A stretch of 64,000 nt of DNA from Nematostella vectensis. Taxonomy: Eukaryota > Cnidaria > Anthozoa > Actiniaria > Edwardsiidae. Shown here piece after piece: positions 23,661 through 37,900 of the stretch. Made by a program: the position numbers and the translations under genes. The stretch's first letter is position 1. Every line of letters begins with the position of its first letter. The notes beneath the pieces are model-generated. The model had not been told where the DNA came from. It ran no database searches and saw only the letters and a list, made by a program, of their open reading frames with translations. The stretch spans positions 808,001-872,000 of the forward strand of contig NC_064039.1 of the NCBI RefSeq assembly GCF_932526225.1, given 5' to 3'.

Positions 23661-25082
23661 CTGACACATGCGAGCAATTAGTTGGGACTAAGGACAATTT
23701 CCCATTTCCTTATGCCGTGTAGGCGTAAGCCTTTTTGGAATCGCTGTTTTGTCTAAAAATCATCACCCTATTTGTGAATTGAGCAATCTTAGCATACTTC
23801 TAAAAAGAAGCAAAACAATGAGCTAAGTAACAAGCAAAATGGTTTGGTTTTAGTGTGCTTTTTTCGAAATGAATGAGCTCCATGATAGGACAAAACCATT
23901 GTTGCTCTTAAAAAATGTTCACAAAACAAAGGATGGGAATTTTTTGTGTACAATTTATAGCAATAATTATAAAACCATTATCATGTGAAAAGACTGTGTT
24001 AATATATTTTTAGCAAGGTTTATTAGAATTATAGTTAAGGTTATAGCATAGGTTTGACAGTAGTGTGCAGATGCTTCTAAGAAAGTGTTAATGGACATAA
24101 AATACCATATCATTTAAAATCTTAACTTCCCCTCTTGAAAAAGTGTTAAGAACCTAATAAGGAACATAGTTCGACTAATTTTGCACTAAATACTATTTAT
24201 ATAAGAACCTATTAAGGCTTACTTAAAAAAAACCTAGGCTCTTACACGTGGGCTCTTAAGGTTCCACATTTTGCATTGAAGAAACTCCATATTTGCCAAT
24301 TTAGTAGTATCGCATTTCTTTCGTCCATCGCGTAAATTGTGGGTGCTCCCATCGTACCATGGCGACCAGTAGTTATCTAAAGCCTTCAAAGAGAATTAAC
24401 GGGGAGAATTTTGTATAATCCTTTTTTGCACCTTGGCACCAAACGCTATCTAAAACTTTCAAAAGTGAGTCAACGGAGAGAAATTTGTATGATCCCTAAG
24501 GTCTCCTTTTAGGCATTATTTCGTATACACCCCACTTGCGTTATAGCAAGTTGTGATTAAAAGCAAGGACACTAAAAGTTTCTACAAGATACATTTACTC
24601 TCCTGCACCATGGCAACCAAAAGTTATCCAAAACTCTCAAAGGGAGTAAGCATAGAGTTATGTTTATGATGCATATGGCCTATCTTATACATCATTTCAC
24701 TTACACCTCGCTTGTGTTATGGCACGTTTATGATCAAGACTTGGACACCAAACTGTTATTGTTTAATGGCGGTTGTTTTGAAGACGCAGACCGAGGGTCC
24801 GAAGTATACAAGCAGGATAGAAGCTTTCAGTTGTCTAATTTCTATGTTTGTCTATGTATGACATTCCCAATATTGCAATTTAATTAGATAGGCTAAATTG
24901 CTGTTTAGCTTTTGTTTGCTTTTAAATAAAGCAATTAAGTTTTGTTTAACCAATCATTCGTTTGTGCTTCAAAACTTGTCTTGGCAGTGCATAAAAGAGA
25001 GCCAGTCACTTGCTGGTGGTCAAAGGTGGGACAAGCAAGACAAATACGGGTAAGTACGTGCTCTTGTTCGATTGTGCACACC

Positions 25083-25398
25083 TTATTCGGTCAGATAATG
25101 TTCCGCTATACCTACATCGATTCACAAGGATCACACTAGGTTTACCTTACTCGGTCAGATAATGTTCCGCTATACCTACATCGATTCACAAGGATCACAC
25201 TAGGTTTACCTTACTCGGCCAGATAATGTTCCGCTATACCTACATCCATTCACAAGGATCACACTAGGTTTACCTTACTCGGCCAGATAAGGTTCCGCTA
25301 TACCTACATCCATTCACAAGGATCACACTAGATTAACCTAACTCGGCCAGATAAGGTTCCGCTATACCTACATCCATTTACAAGGATCACTATGTTTA
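25083..25398 (+). repeat. 64-bp tandem repeat, five copies
   Basis: Units contain 'TCGGCCAGATAATGTTCCGC' and ATTCACAAGGATCACACTA. The paralogous position at 60428-60556 has only two. It lies about 0.6 kb upstream of the start codon of the TSP1/VWA gene, in the 5' region or a 5' UTR intron. Confidence 0.9.
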
Positions 25399-25938
25399 CC
25401 TGGACTTTCAACAGTAAAGACAACCTTTTAAGAAAGAGTTTGAAATAGTTGAGTCAAAAGCATGTAAAGATCTCGACGGGACTAAAAAAAAAGCCTGACC
25501 ATTTGTTCTACTGCGATTATAAAATCAAGTTGTGAAAAAGATATTCAATCAATTCGAATCGTGTTTGGCAAATAAAAACAACTCAAAACATATCATTTTA
25601 GTGACCATCAAAGACTGAGAGATCTACCAATCAAAAAAAAATCAGACTTCACTCGTTTTTTCCTCTACAAAAGATTGTAGGTCTACATACGTTAGCTCCA
25701 AAATGCTTCTACCACACGCCCATATGTCGCCAAAAATCGAGTCGAGAAAAGGGTAAAAGTATAAAATTTACATAACCAATCAAGCAAGATTTCTATGACT
25801 TTGAAGAAATATAAAGAACCTTTGGAATACCCTGTACAGTCAGCTTTTGCTTACAAAAAAGGCATCACAGCTTATTGAATAAGTACAAGACACAATTCGA
25901 GGACCTGAGGTTGTTTTATTCTTTTTTTTTTTTCACAG

Positions 25939-25958
25939 AACCTGCTCATCTCATCACC
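25939..25958 (+). other. 5' UTR piece after a splice acceptor
   Basis: A long T-run followed by CACAG|AACCTG ends at 25938, 20 nt before the start codon. This is a strong acceptor, so the transcript probably has an upstream non-coding exon. The same arrangement is conserved in the duplicate at 60849/60850. Confidence 0.55.
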
Positions 25959-28900
25959 ATGGCAATGAAATTGATACCGCTGGCTCTCTTGCTTGCTGTC
26001 CATTGTACCCGGGCACTTGGTATGTTTTAATATCGCCATTAGCTTCGTCTAACTCTACTTGTGTTTTCCTAGTGGAGCAAGGAACCTCTATTATATTAGC
26101 ATCGCCTAACCCTACTTGTGTAGAGTTGTCTTCATGTTTCCTGCCTGTCTACAAATGATAACCCTTAATCGGAGTTTTTGGCCGCTTTCTAAGCTTATTG
26201 CAACTGCTTTTAAATAGTCAATTCACAAATGATGTTTCTTTTAGGTCATGAACTTCCAGATCAATAAGACACACTAAAGGGTAGTGAAATGGTGGGATGG
26301 CTCCTTGACGTTAGCATATTGCTATATAGTATTTTCAACGATAATCACCTTGAGCTTTAACTATTAACTGACACGTCTTGTGAATAGAATGGGAAGCGCT
26401 TGGCTGCTACAAGGACTCGTGGTCACGCACGATGCCAAACTTTTTCAAGAAAATCAAGTACGACAAGAAAAACCCCAACTTCCAGAACATGTTTGAACAG
26501 TGCCGCGTGGAGGCTGAGAAACTCGGCTATACCTACTTTGGCCTGCAGAACATGAAGGAGTGCTGGGGGTCACCTAACGGCAGGTATGTCCGATTTACCC
26601 AGGGCCATAGAGTAAGAAAGGACTTGTTGAGATCGGCTAAGCGGCACCCAATGTCCGATTTACCCAGGGCCATAGAGTAAGAAAGGACTTGTTAAGCTCG
26701 GGAGACGGCAGACTCTGTCTGACTTAATTAACCAGGGCCATAGTGGAAGAAAGGATTTTCCGAACTCGAATAACTGCAGGTGATGGTTTGATTTAACCAG
26801 GGTCATAGGAGGCGGCGGCAGCAAATATATTTATAAAAGAGAGGCTGATGATTTTTTGGCAAAAAAAATTGAGTAGCGCCGTAGCACATTCGATAAATTT
26901 ATTAGATTTATTGACGTATCAAATCAAAATCAACTGTTAATAAAATGCATTATCATATGGCAACGATCATACGCGCGCTCTGATTGGCTGGAAAGCGGGC
27001 AAAATCCTACGACAATGACCGGGCATTATGAATAAATATTTTTGTGAGTTGAGAGTGACACCGAGTGCTCGGGCGACCAAAATAAAATTATTCTAACAAT
27101 TTTCAACTCTCAAATCAAAGTCTGACAAAGAAAAATTATACCAAATATCGATACAATTTATTATGACCGAAGAAAATCATTCAGATAGTGAGTTTTACTA
27201 TCCAGAAGAGGACAATGAAGACAAAACAACAATACACTCATGTTGCAAGTACGAGGGACGGAAGTTTCAGCAACAGTCAGGTAGAATTAGAGAAAGTTGT
27301 CCAGGAGCAGAAAAGTAAAAACACAGTGAAAAAAAACCTCAAGCGATATGAAGTGTTTTTAACGTTTCCTTGGAGCACACCTGTCAACTCTCCCGCATTA
27401 GGCGGGAGTCTCAAGATTTTTTACCCCTTCTCCCGCTCTACCGCGTTGAGCGCCAAATCTCCCGCTTTTTAGCGATTTTTATCGCTTCCGAAAGAATATT
27501 CCATAGAAAATAGTCATTTAGCCTATTTTATATTAAAATATTTGAAACAGCAATACCCTTGCGTAGCGCAATTTATCTAATGCACTAATCATTTAAAACC
27601 CCCACCCCCATGGTCCCGGGGAAGTGTTGGGTTGACGTGGGGGTTTAGAGCACTTTTGAACAAGAATTTGTCCCGAAGGGGTGGGGGATTAAACAGTTTT
27701 TGACTCTAAGACTTGTCCCAACCATGGGGGCTTGGGGACAAATGAATAACATCTCAAATGTACTTTGCAAAAGTCATGTCAGTTTCTGGTTTGAGACTCT
27801 TTTTCTTCTGTAGCAAGCAATTCCATATATCAGCGTACGAATATGAATGATAACTAACGCCAGATGAAGATTATTTATTTTTCAATTGTTTTGGTAGCTG
27901 TTATCTTCATAGTTATTAGTACAAATATACTCTCCGAAATGTACTGGCTTTGAAAGATTAAGGCTTATTTCAGATGACTTGTTGTCTGTTAGTTGCCAAT
28001 AGTTTGCGTCCCGAGGGGTAGGGGCATTTGACTGCAGTTTTGTCTCGAGGGGGTGGGGGCTTTTCTCTGTTTTGTACAGGGTCAAAGTCTAATACCCCAC
28101 CCTTCCCCGGGACCATGGGGGTGGGGGTTGCAATTGACTAGTGCATAACACCCTCGTGAGATCTATAAGTGGATTTGTTCACGAGAGCTTTCTATACGGC
28201 AAACGCCTGCAAGGTTAAACCCACCCCTCCCCTCCAAAAAATGAATTTACCCCACCCCTCCCCATAAAAATTTCTCAAGCCTTGAGATTTTCGGAGGTTG
28301 ACAGGTGTGTTGGAGAGATAAACAAGAGAAATGAACAAATAAAAAAATCCTTTGAATTTTTACCAACAATTTTGTGAAATAATTTAGTCCCAATTGATCG
28401 TCCCTCTCCACTCGGATTTATCGTAAAGATGTTTTCTTTCACTTGAATCCTCCACACACGGTAAGATATATTCACTAAAATACTACTCTTGAATGAAGAT
28501 ATGTTATGCAGGTAAATTCCTCGAGTGATTTGCCTTTATTCCCCGTATAAAGAAACGATTTGCTACCTTTTTTATCGCAAATAAAATTTCAGCAAACTTG
28601 AAATTGTCGCGCGCGTTGCAAAATCGTTATGGCGGGAATTTTCATAACACAGGTCGACAGAGAGTTTGGGGATGATTTTTCGTAAAGACAACTAATCTAA
28701 ATGAAATAACATAAAAGAAATGATGTTTTCATGTAAAGGTCGGTAAAATCGGCGTAAAAAGCAATTTTTGATGGTCATTTTACAAATCGACTCGTTATTT
28801 CGAACTTTGGAGTTGAGCACTCGTGGCTTTTAAATCCAGAAAGGGTTCCTTCTTTCACTTCAACAGCATAAGTTTTCCTTCTCGTTCATATTTAAAAAAA

Positions 28901-31900
28901 CATATAATAAATAACTTATTAACCTCGTTTGCTCGGTCCGTACTGAGTGCGGCCTCGGTCTTTGCAAAAAGCCCGCGGGCTGAGATTTCTCAGTACGGAC
29001 CTCGAGCTCGGTTAATAAGTAGTATATAACAAAAGCTTTAATACGAGAAGATTTGTAAATAACTGTTCCTATATTTTCTGGTGTGTATCATTCCAATTAA
29101 CCTTGTTAAGATAGTAGGTTCAGTATTTTCTGTCTATGATGCGTGGTTAACAAAGGACAATCATTTCATTTCATTTTGATGATTTTTGCCGCCAAAAACT
29201 GATGCGTGTTTTATAAAAAGACACTTATTATTCCAGGGAAACTTACAATACTCAGGGATGTAACGATAACTGCGAGCGTCGTAGCGATGGCAAGTTTGGC
29301 GCTGGAACAAATTGGTCAAACTTCATTTACCGAGTAAAGAAAGGTACGCCACCATCTCATAAGACAAAATTCTGTATGCGTAAGAACGGCTTTAACATGA
29401 CTAGTGCTTAGAGGCAAACGAATACTAAACAGAAACATTGTGGTTAATCTTTATGCATGTTCTAGTGGTAGACCCAAGGGGCAGAGCCGTAGCAGATCTC
29501 GAAATTTTAAAAGAATTCTTGGGGCACAGCCAAACCCCGTAATAGTCAAACAACTGGTCATTGAAAATATTGGGAGGGAGAAGGGGGGTGTGCTGCATAT
29601 GATGAGGTGTTTCCCCCCGTGTTTACTTTCTTCTCTATCAGATTGGACGGATTGCAGCGCGAAGGTCTGTGGAGATGGCGTGCAGTACAAGCTTGTTTTA
29701 TCACAAGACAAGGGACCAAAATGCCCCTTCTATAACGTTCTGGTAAAAAGAAGCGACAAGACAAGGAAATGCAGCGCGGCTAAGTCATGCGGAGAGAGAG
29801 GTAATCATCGCCCCTTCACCCGTCAATCAAAAGACTTGAAGCAGATTCATTGGCCAGCACTGAAAGACTACAAATCATGCAACTTTTTTTCCGCAAGGCG
29901 CTGACCAATAAAAAAATACGGGATGTAATTCCCGTTAATATTAATTTATTAAAGTCAGAAAGCTTCAGAAATCAAGGTCAAAGATCGTTTTATAAGTTAA
30001 AGACTTTTAACGAGATCTCGCAGAATATTATTGCAGTAATGCAAAAATCTGTATTTTAGAAGTTGAAACCTCACAACTACACATTGTTGCATCCATGTCT
30101 TTAACTACTGTCACCGTTGTTTGAAGATGTGTCTTGGTGTAGTGTTATCATATCAAGGTCTTACATTGGCTTTTATTTTTTCAGACTACGAAACTCTTGG
30201 ATGTTACGAGGACTCCTTCGACCGTGGACTTCCCAAGTATCTGGGAAACGTTGGACCCTTCGTTGCAGAGAAAAAAAACTTTGAAGAGGTGTGAGACGAT
30301 GGTGAACAGACTCAAAAATGCAGAGACTCATGGAGCTAGCTCGTGGATGCTTCTGGAAATGAACTTTTTTGTTTAACAATGGTGTCTCCTTTTTAATTTT
30401 GTTAATATATTCAAATTCATTGAGAATTTCTATATAACCATACTATACCATACAATACTATATAAACTAACTAAGGATATATTCCCTCTAGTAACGTAGT
30501 AACTTAAAATATAAATGAATTTGAATAGGTAACCTTCCCCTTCCCTCCCACGGGACCAAGAATAAGAATTAAGTATATGCTGATGTATAGCGATATCCTT
30601 ACTTTTTTATCTTTGTTCAGGTTTTTAACCAGTGCAAGACAAAGGCAAAGGCAGCAGGCTTGTTCTACTTTGGAGTCCAGGATGATAAAGAATGTTGGGC
30701 GGGAGACCTCAATGCCAAATACAACAAGCACGGCTGTAAAGGCAACTGTATCACTGATCCGAGTGGACTGGGAGTGGGCAGAACGTGGTCCAACTATGTT
30801 TACATGTTCAAGCAAGGTACCATACGTCTAGTCAGCTATGGGCGCAGTGAGATTCAAAACTAGGCTATTAAAGGCCACTATCTTAAAATTACTCTAGTCT
30901 CAATTACAATAAAAGAGAATTAGTACTTCCAGACCTAAATCAAAACGTTCCCACAGAGTGGAGCTTATGTACTAAGACGTGCGGGGGCGGCGAGAAGCAG
31001 AAGTATGAGTCGGAGCTGGCCACAGGTGATGCTTCATGTAGCGACGGTACGAGGAAGTCTGTGCTAAAGAAAGCGGCGTGTAACACCGACCCTTGCGCAG
31101 GTAACTTTAACTGGATCTTCATTAATACGGAAACCGAATCAATGGCTTTTTAATCTGGTCGAATGGCTCAACAAAAGGACGTTCCTAATTCTAAAAGATA
31201 CCTTTTCGTTTAGAGACAACTGCTAGGGCAACTTCTCACTCTATGTCAACGGCCGGATTTAATATTTCTGTTTTTACAAAGAAAATGAGCTTCTTTTGTT
31301 AATCCCATTGAATAACATTTCTTGAGTAAATGCTCTCCGTATGCTAACAAATACTATTTGTTATCAGTTGACGGCGGCTGGAGTGACTACTCGTCCTGGT
31401 CTTTGTGTACCAAGAGTTGCGGTGGCGGAACTCGGACACGAACTCGCACATGCACCAACCCCAAACCCTCAAGTGGCGGTAAAGACTGCGTGGGAGATGA
31501 CAAGCAGACAAGGGAGTGCGGGAAAGCGCCATGCCCAGGTGAGAGACTTTATTTTACCTGTATTTTGAATTCTGTATACGTTTATTCATGTGATGTGTTC
31601 ATGCGCCAGTCAAAGGGATATACGGGGTGAATTGTTAGTAATGGTTTCTATGAAGTACAGGTTTTTTTTGGCAATGCTGGGATGGAGATTCATTTGCCGC
31701 TACGGTCCACTTATTATCAATTATTTGACCTTTAAACAACGAAGAAATTGTCTAGAAGATTTTATTATAATTATGTTGACCTTTATTTCCAGCCTCCTCT
31801 TTTTTTGTTAATTTTGCCGTCAGTATTTCAATACATGATTTAATTACAACAGATTCACACCGTGGTATATTAAAATGCGAAACTGTGAAATTTCACCCCG

Positions 31901-34900
31901 CAAGTGTGTAACCACTCGAGGTAACTGACTCAGACTATTTTGTATAGTTAACGGCGGCTGGAGTGACTACTCGTCCTGGTCTTCGTGTACCAAGAGTTGC
32001 GGTGGCGGAACTCAGACACGAACTCGCACATGCACCAACCCCAAACCCTCAAGTGGCGGTAAAGACTGCGTGGGAGATGACAAGCAGACTAGGGAGTGCG
32101 GGAAAGCGCCATGCCCAGGTGAGAGACTTTATTTTACCTGTATTTTGAATTATGTATACGTTTATTCATGTGATGTGTTCATGCGCCAGTCAAAAGGATA
32201 AACGGGGTGAATTGTTAGTAATGGTTTCTATGAAGTACAGGTTTTTTTTGGCAATGCTGGGATGGCGATTCATTTGCCGCTACGGTCCACTTATTATCAA
32301 TTATTTGACCTTTAAACTTCGAAGAAATTGTCTAGAAGATTTTAATATAGTTATGTTGACCTTTATTTCCATCCTCCTCCTGTTTTTGTTTAATTTTGCC
32401 GTCGGTAATTCAATAGATGATTTAATTACAACAGATTCACACTGTGGTATATAAAAATGCGAAACTGTGAAATTTCACCCCGCAAGTGTGTAACCATTCG
32501 AGGTAACTGACTCAGACTATTTTGTTTAGTTAACGGCGGCTGGAGTGACTACTCGTCCTGGTCTTCGTGTACCAAGAGTTGCGGTGGCGGAACTCGGACA
32601 CGAACTCGCACATGCACCAACCCCAAACCCTCAAGTGGCGGTAAAGACTGCGTGGGAGATGACAAGCAGACTAGGGAGTGTGGGAAAGCGCCATGCCCAG
32701 GTGAGAGACTTTATTTTACCTGTATTTTGAATTATGTATACGTTTATTCATGTGATGTGTTCATGCGCCAGTCAAAGGGATAAACGGGGTGAATTGTTAG
32801 TAATGGTTTCTATGAAGTACAGGTTTTTTTTGGCAATGCTGGGATGGCGATTCATTTGCCGCTACGGTCCACTTATTATCAATTATTTCACCTTTAAACT
32901 TCGAAGAAATTGTCTAGAAGATTTTAATATAGTTATGTTGACCTTTATTTCCATCCTCCTCCTGTTTTTGTTTAATTTTGCCGTCGGTAATTCAATAGAT
33001 GATTTAATTACAACAGATTCACACTGTGGTATATAAAAATGCGAAACTGTGAAATTTCACCCCGCAAGTGTGTAACCATTCGAGGTAACTGACTCAGACT
33101 ATTTTGTTTAGTTAACGGCGGCTGGAGTGACTACTCGTCCTGGTCTTCGTGTACCAAGAGTTGCGGTGGCGGAACTCGGACACGAACTCGCACATGCACC
33201 AACCCCAAACCCTCAAGTGGCGGTAAAGACTGCGTTGGAATTGCCAAGCAGACAAGGGAGTGCGGGAAAGCGCCATGCCCAGGTGAGAGACTTTATTTTA
33301 CCTGTATTTTGAATTCTGTATACCATGCCCAGGTATTTTCAAGATAGCGGACACTTTTGTTGGCATCAAATTGAGTTTTTAGCTTAAGTCTAAAGACAGA
33401 CTTTAGTCTAAAGGGCTATAATGCTGATGTGATATTCTATATCGTATGGTATTTCGCATTTTTTTTAAATTTTCATATTATTACGTTAGTCTGTTTAGTC
33501 GTTTCTTTAAAATTTTGTCGAGAGCGAAAGCCTGTCTCACAATAATATTTTCCTCCACAAAAGGGCCAAACCTTCAAATACATGTTGTGCCCGTAAAGCA
33601 TACTTGTGCACATACTTTTAAGTACTAATGCAAACGACAGTAACATTTTCACAATCTCTCACGACTTCGAGTTTGCATAAACTTTTTTCCACCTTTTTTT
33701 TCTTACAGTGAATGGAGGATGGAGTGAATTCTCGGAATGGACCAAGTGCACAAAGACATGCGGCGGAGGGAAACAAGAACGAACTCGCACATGTACAAAC
33801 CCATCCCCTTCTAACGGGGGGAAGGACTGCGTGGGGGATGCTAAAGAGGAGAAAGATTGTAACACAGACAAGTGTCCACCTAGTAAGTAGAGCACAGGCA
33901 TTCGCATATTATACGCGAACTCTTGGACTTTAACTTATAACGTAACGGTAATTGTATTTCTTTACCCTCGGGAACGCAAAGCAAAAAGCCGATTAACGCC
34001 AAAATGCATTTTTCATTTTCTACTATAACAGAGCCTTGCAGCCCTGAGGACATCGTCAACAAGGTGGTCGAGGCCCTCCCTAAAGGAGACGCCACCATCA
34101 ACAACAGACTGATTTCTGCCGTCATTCAAGTCGTCAAGGGTGAGCAAATGCCTGGAGTCCTTCAATAACCTTGACGCTTTAGGCATCTAAATCTGCTACA
34201 CTTTTGTTTTGGCCACTTTTGGATGGAAGTAAAGAAATTTCGATAATACCATCTAAAAACATTTTCACGTCATTTATCAAGTTCATTCAAAATTATCGCA
34301 ACAGCCTTCCCAAAATCATCCGAAGGATTAATGAACGCTCCCACTTTTTTGGCATTTTTTATACGATTACAATTATATGAACATCGTGTAGTAATTTTTA
34401 GAGAAAAGGGCATGTGGAGGAAGGGGCATCAAACACTAGATATGCAACAAGAACAATGTAGGCTTACTGCTTTTTACGTACAACATAGCAATGGACAATG
34501 AAATTCCCAAGAACGTGAAGGTCACAGAGGAAGAAATGATGGAGCGCTTAGTAAAAGCCGCAAAGCACAAGGGACGCGAATACGCGAGGATGATGTTGGG
34601 CTTCATCCTTCAGAAGCAAGACGACTGTCATGGCAAATCAGATAAGATCATCGATGACATCAAGAAGAACCTTGGCGACGACGACTTCAAGGTTGGTGCA
34701 AACGATTGGAATCCAAAGCTAGTTTAAGTAATCAATGGATCGCACAAAACGCGGACATAGTATTAGTGATACCAAACTTGTAAGATCTGTCATTACTTTT
34801 GTCATCTATTTACCACTCTTTATTCGACATTCCTTCCATAATCACGTCCTACCATTAACTCCATTTATCTTCCCTGCATTTTGTATTTTTTTATTCACAT

Positions 34901-37900
34901 TTTTCTCCTTTTATATGCTTCCTTCTTTCCTTTCATCTTTTTCAGGATTTCCTTGCCGTGAATGGCGACGTTTCTCTCATCTTCACCATCGATACTACCG
35001 GTAGCATGAAGGATGAGATTAACGCAGCCAAAGCTATTGTTAAGGCCATCGCTGGCTACGATCGCAAAGGAAAGGTCGACTACATCTTGTCCCCTTATAG
35101 TGATCCAGGTGAGCCGATCGGGCAGAAGTCACATCTAGACACTATTATTTGAGTACAACAACCTTGCGCACAACTTCTGTAGTACGGAAACCTCCTCAAA
35201 CCTCATTTTCCCAGTCACAATCTCTGCCCTTATTAAAAGACTGCGAATCTCACTTGCCTCAAATTTCCTTCCGACTCTAAACATTCGTCATGCAAGCAGG
35301 CCCGTACCCAGGATTTTTTTTTTGGGGGGGGGGGGGGGAATCCGAAAAAGTGGACCTTATTTTTCCGGGGGGGGGAAGGGGTAATTTCTCAGATAAAAAT
35401 CTGACCACCCCTGAAAGAACAAAGAAGGATCTTTTTATGCCTTTACAGAATCTCCACCGAATTTTTATTTTTGTCGGATTTGGCTACATACCAGAGTGAT
35501 CTAGCTTATGCTTTATAGTTTTGTCTACAAATAGCACGTCTATTCAGGACCGAAAGTGGACCTTTGGCCGTTGTTGGGGGGGTGCCCTGGGTACGGGCCT
35601 GTGCAAGCCAGTTTTTTGGTCAATTGACAAAAACGTAGAAGAATGACACCTTTCTTGATTACCAGTGCTGTCCGTCAAGGACAGAAACGATTCAGCTTTG
35701 AATTACATTGATAATTTGAATTCCATGAACTCGAATTATTTTAACATGCACTGCTTACAAACACAACAAAGAACTTTTTACAAAGCTACAAAATTTTGAC
35801 GATTCTATAGGAAGTGGACCGGTCAGCAAGTTTGATCATTCTAAGAGATCGCAGTTCGAAAGCCAAATCAATGCTCTTCGGGCATATGGTGGTGGGGACT
35901 GCAACGAGCTCACCTTCAACGGTATTGTCGACGCAATCAGGACTGGTCAGCCCGAGGTGGGATCACCTATGTATGTCTTCACGGATGCTCCACCCAAAGC
36001 CAAGGGCGAGTACAACCGCGACACCTCCATCGGATTAGCCCTGGACTACATGATCCCCGTCAACTTCTTCTTCAGTACCAAAGGATGTGGTAATCCCGGT
36101 AAAAACGCGGACTACAAGTCTATCATCGAAGATACCGGTGGGATTGGTCTCTTCTTTAACAATGCAGCGGCAATAGCCAGCGCTGATAAGATCGTGAGGT
36201 CTGATCTTGACGGTTCAACGATTATCGCTGCCGGTGGAAGCTCGGCGTTTAAAGGTCGGCGTGATCTTCTGGAGATGGTACGACGTGCCGCGGACTCTGT
36301 CAAGACGTTCCACGTAGATGAAAGCGTTGATAAGTTGACGGTCTATATCTCAGCTACGCTCTATGCAGACAGGGTAGGTTAAGGTCAAGATGAGGAAGCC
36401 ATGGCTGATTGCAAAGAAGTTCGGGTGACATGATAATTTAATTCTAAAAAAATAATTTTATCAGCTTTATCAAGTCATATGAATGCATTATGTGAATAAA
36501 TTAGGTGAGTCTACGTGATCCAAGCAACAAGCAGGTCAGTTACACGATGACAATGAATGGAGGTCTGCTGTGGTTTATCGAGAAACCCAAGGTCGGCAAG
36601 TGGCAGATCGTGGTTCCAGGATTTGTGCGGAACTTTGCCTTCCAGGTACAGCTAGCTTATACGATAACAATTACTCGCATTTTGAAAAGGATTTGGTTCC
36701 AGTGGTCGCGTCATGGATAGTATCCCTCTTCTTTGAGTTTCTTGCTGAGCTCGGCTTGGGTTTACTAGAGAGGCTTGCGTTCCTTAGTTTCAAGATGGTG
36801 CATTATTTAAATGTATCTGGGTTTTAAACTTGGAGTGCTTGGAACTTAAATACTATCATTTTTGCTTACTGGATAGTGGACTCTTCATCTATGCCATTAT
36901 TTTTTAGTTATTACCTCACTCTGTCACTGTCCAGCGAATCTCCACTTTTATAATAATAATAATAACGATTACCTTTTATGATAATCATTATCTTTTATGA
37001 TAATGATGACCTTTTATGATAATCATATTACCTTTTATGATAATGATTACCTTTTATGGTAATCATTATCTTTTATGATAATGATCACCTTTTATGATGG
37101 TGATGATGACCTATTATGATTAAGATTACTTTTGATGATAGTCATTACTTTTGTAATCTCAGGTGAAGTCCAGCTCTATCGCCAACAACCAGTTCGATGT
37201 TGAATTCACTAAGCTCATCCTACCGGCAAAGTTCGTTGTTTCACTAAAACATCCCCTCAAAGGTATGGTAGCACATTAGAAACGTAATGCACCGCCGTGA
37301 GTAATGGATAGTCGGTTATGGATTCTATCCAGTTCTTGGCGACAAACCCGAAGACCTTACAAGATGCGAAAACAACAACAACAAAATCATAAATTGTATA
37401 AACAAATTAGGTGATGGCTTGATTATGCCAACGACATTAGTTATTTCTTACGTTGTCCACTGAGTCTTTGAGGTTTAAACTCAAGACTACAAGCAGCTAA
37501 AATGACGCGCTTTAAAATATTTGCAGGAGAGAAGGCCAACGCCAAGATTATCATTCCTCAAATATCTAGAGTCGACGAGTCTTCCCTCAAGTTGAAGATC
37601 GTCCATTCCGGTGGCGAAACTGACCTGGCCATGAAAGACTACAAGATCACCTTCGACCCTCCTGACTCTCCCTTCAAGTTCATCCTTACTGGACGTACCC
37701 ACGACAGTAACGAATTCCAGAGACTTTCCCGCGAAACTTTCACTGCTGGGGAGGCGTTTCTGCGCTCACAGATCAAGAGTGATCTCCTGACCATCAAGAA
37801 AGGAATGGAAGCCAATCATCGCTTTGTGCTACACAACAATGGCCCAACAAACACCTTCGAGATCACAGCCAGTATGGCGCCTACTACTGGTGTGAGGATC

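Larger units (their letters stand above)
22947..28945 (+). repeat. Segmental duplication, upstream copy
   Basis: This whole interval recurs in direct orientation at 58010-64000, offset about 35.06 kb, starting at 'TTCCACATTTTGACTTGAAC'. Differences include three versus seven 60-bp units, five versus two 64-bp units, and about 250 bp (near 25490-25740) missing downstream. It includes the 5' region, first two coding exons and most of intron 2 of the TSP1/VWA gene. The right boundary is not seen because the window ends within the second copy. An older internal repeat is also present: 24262-24400 resembles 22947-23080. Confidence 0.93.

Noticed and set aside
29404-29904. 166-codon plus ORF overlapping exon 4
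   Set aside because: Only 29642-29800 is exon; the rest is intron read-through, and the splice sites with phases fit the shorter exon.
32152-33036. Repeated intronic ORFs of about 100 codons between TSP1 exons
   Set aside because: They lie in introns 9-10 of the gene, are copied with the exon unit, and have no independent start context or homology.
37487-37702. Minus ORF opposite the last exon of the TSP1/VWA gene
   Set aside because: Antisense shadow of a well-supported exon.
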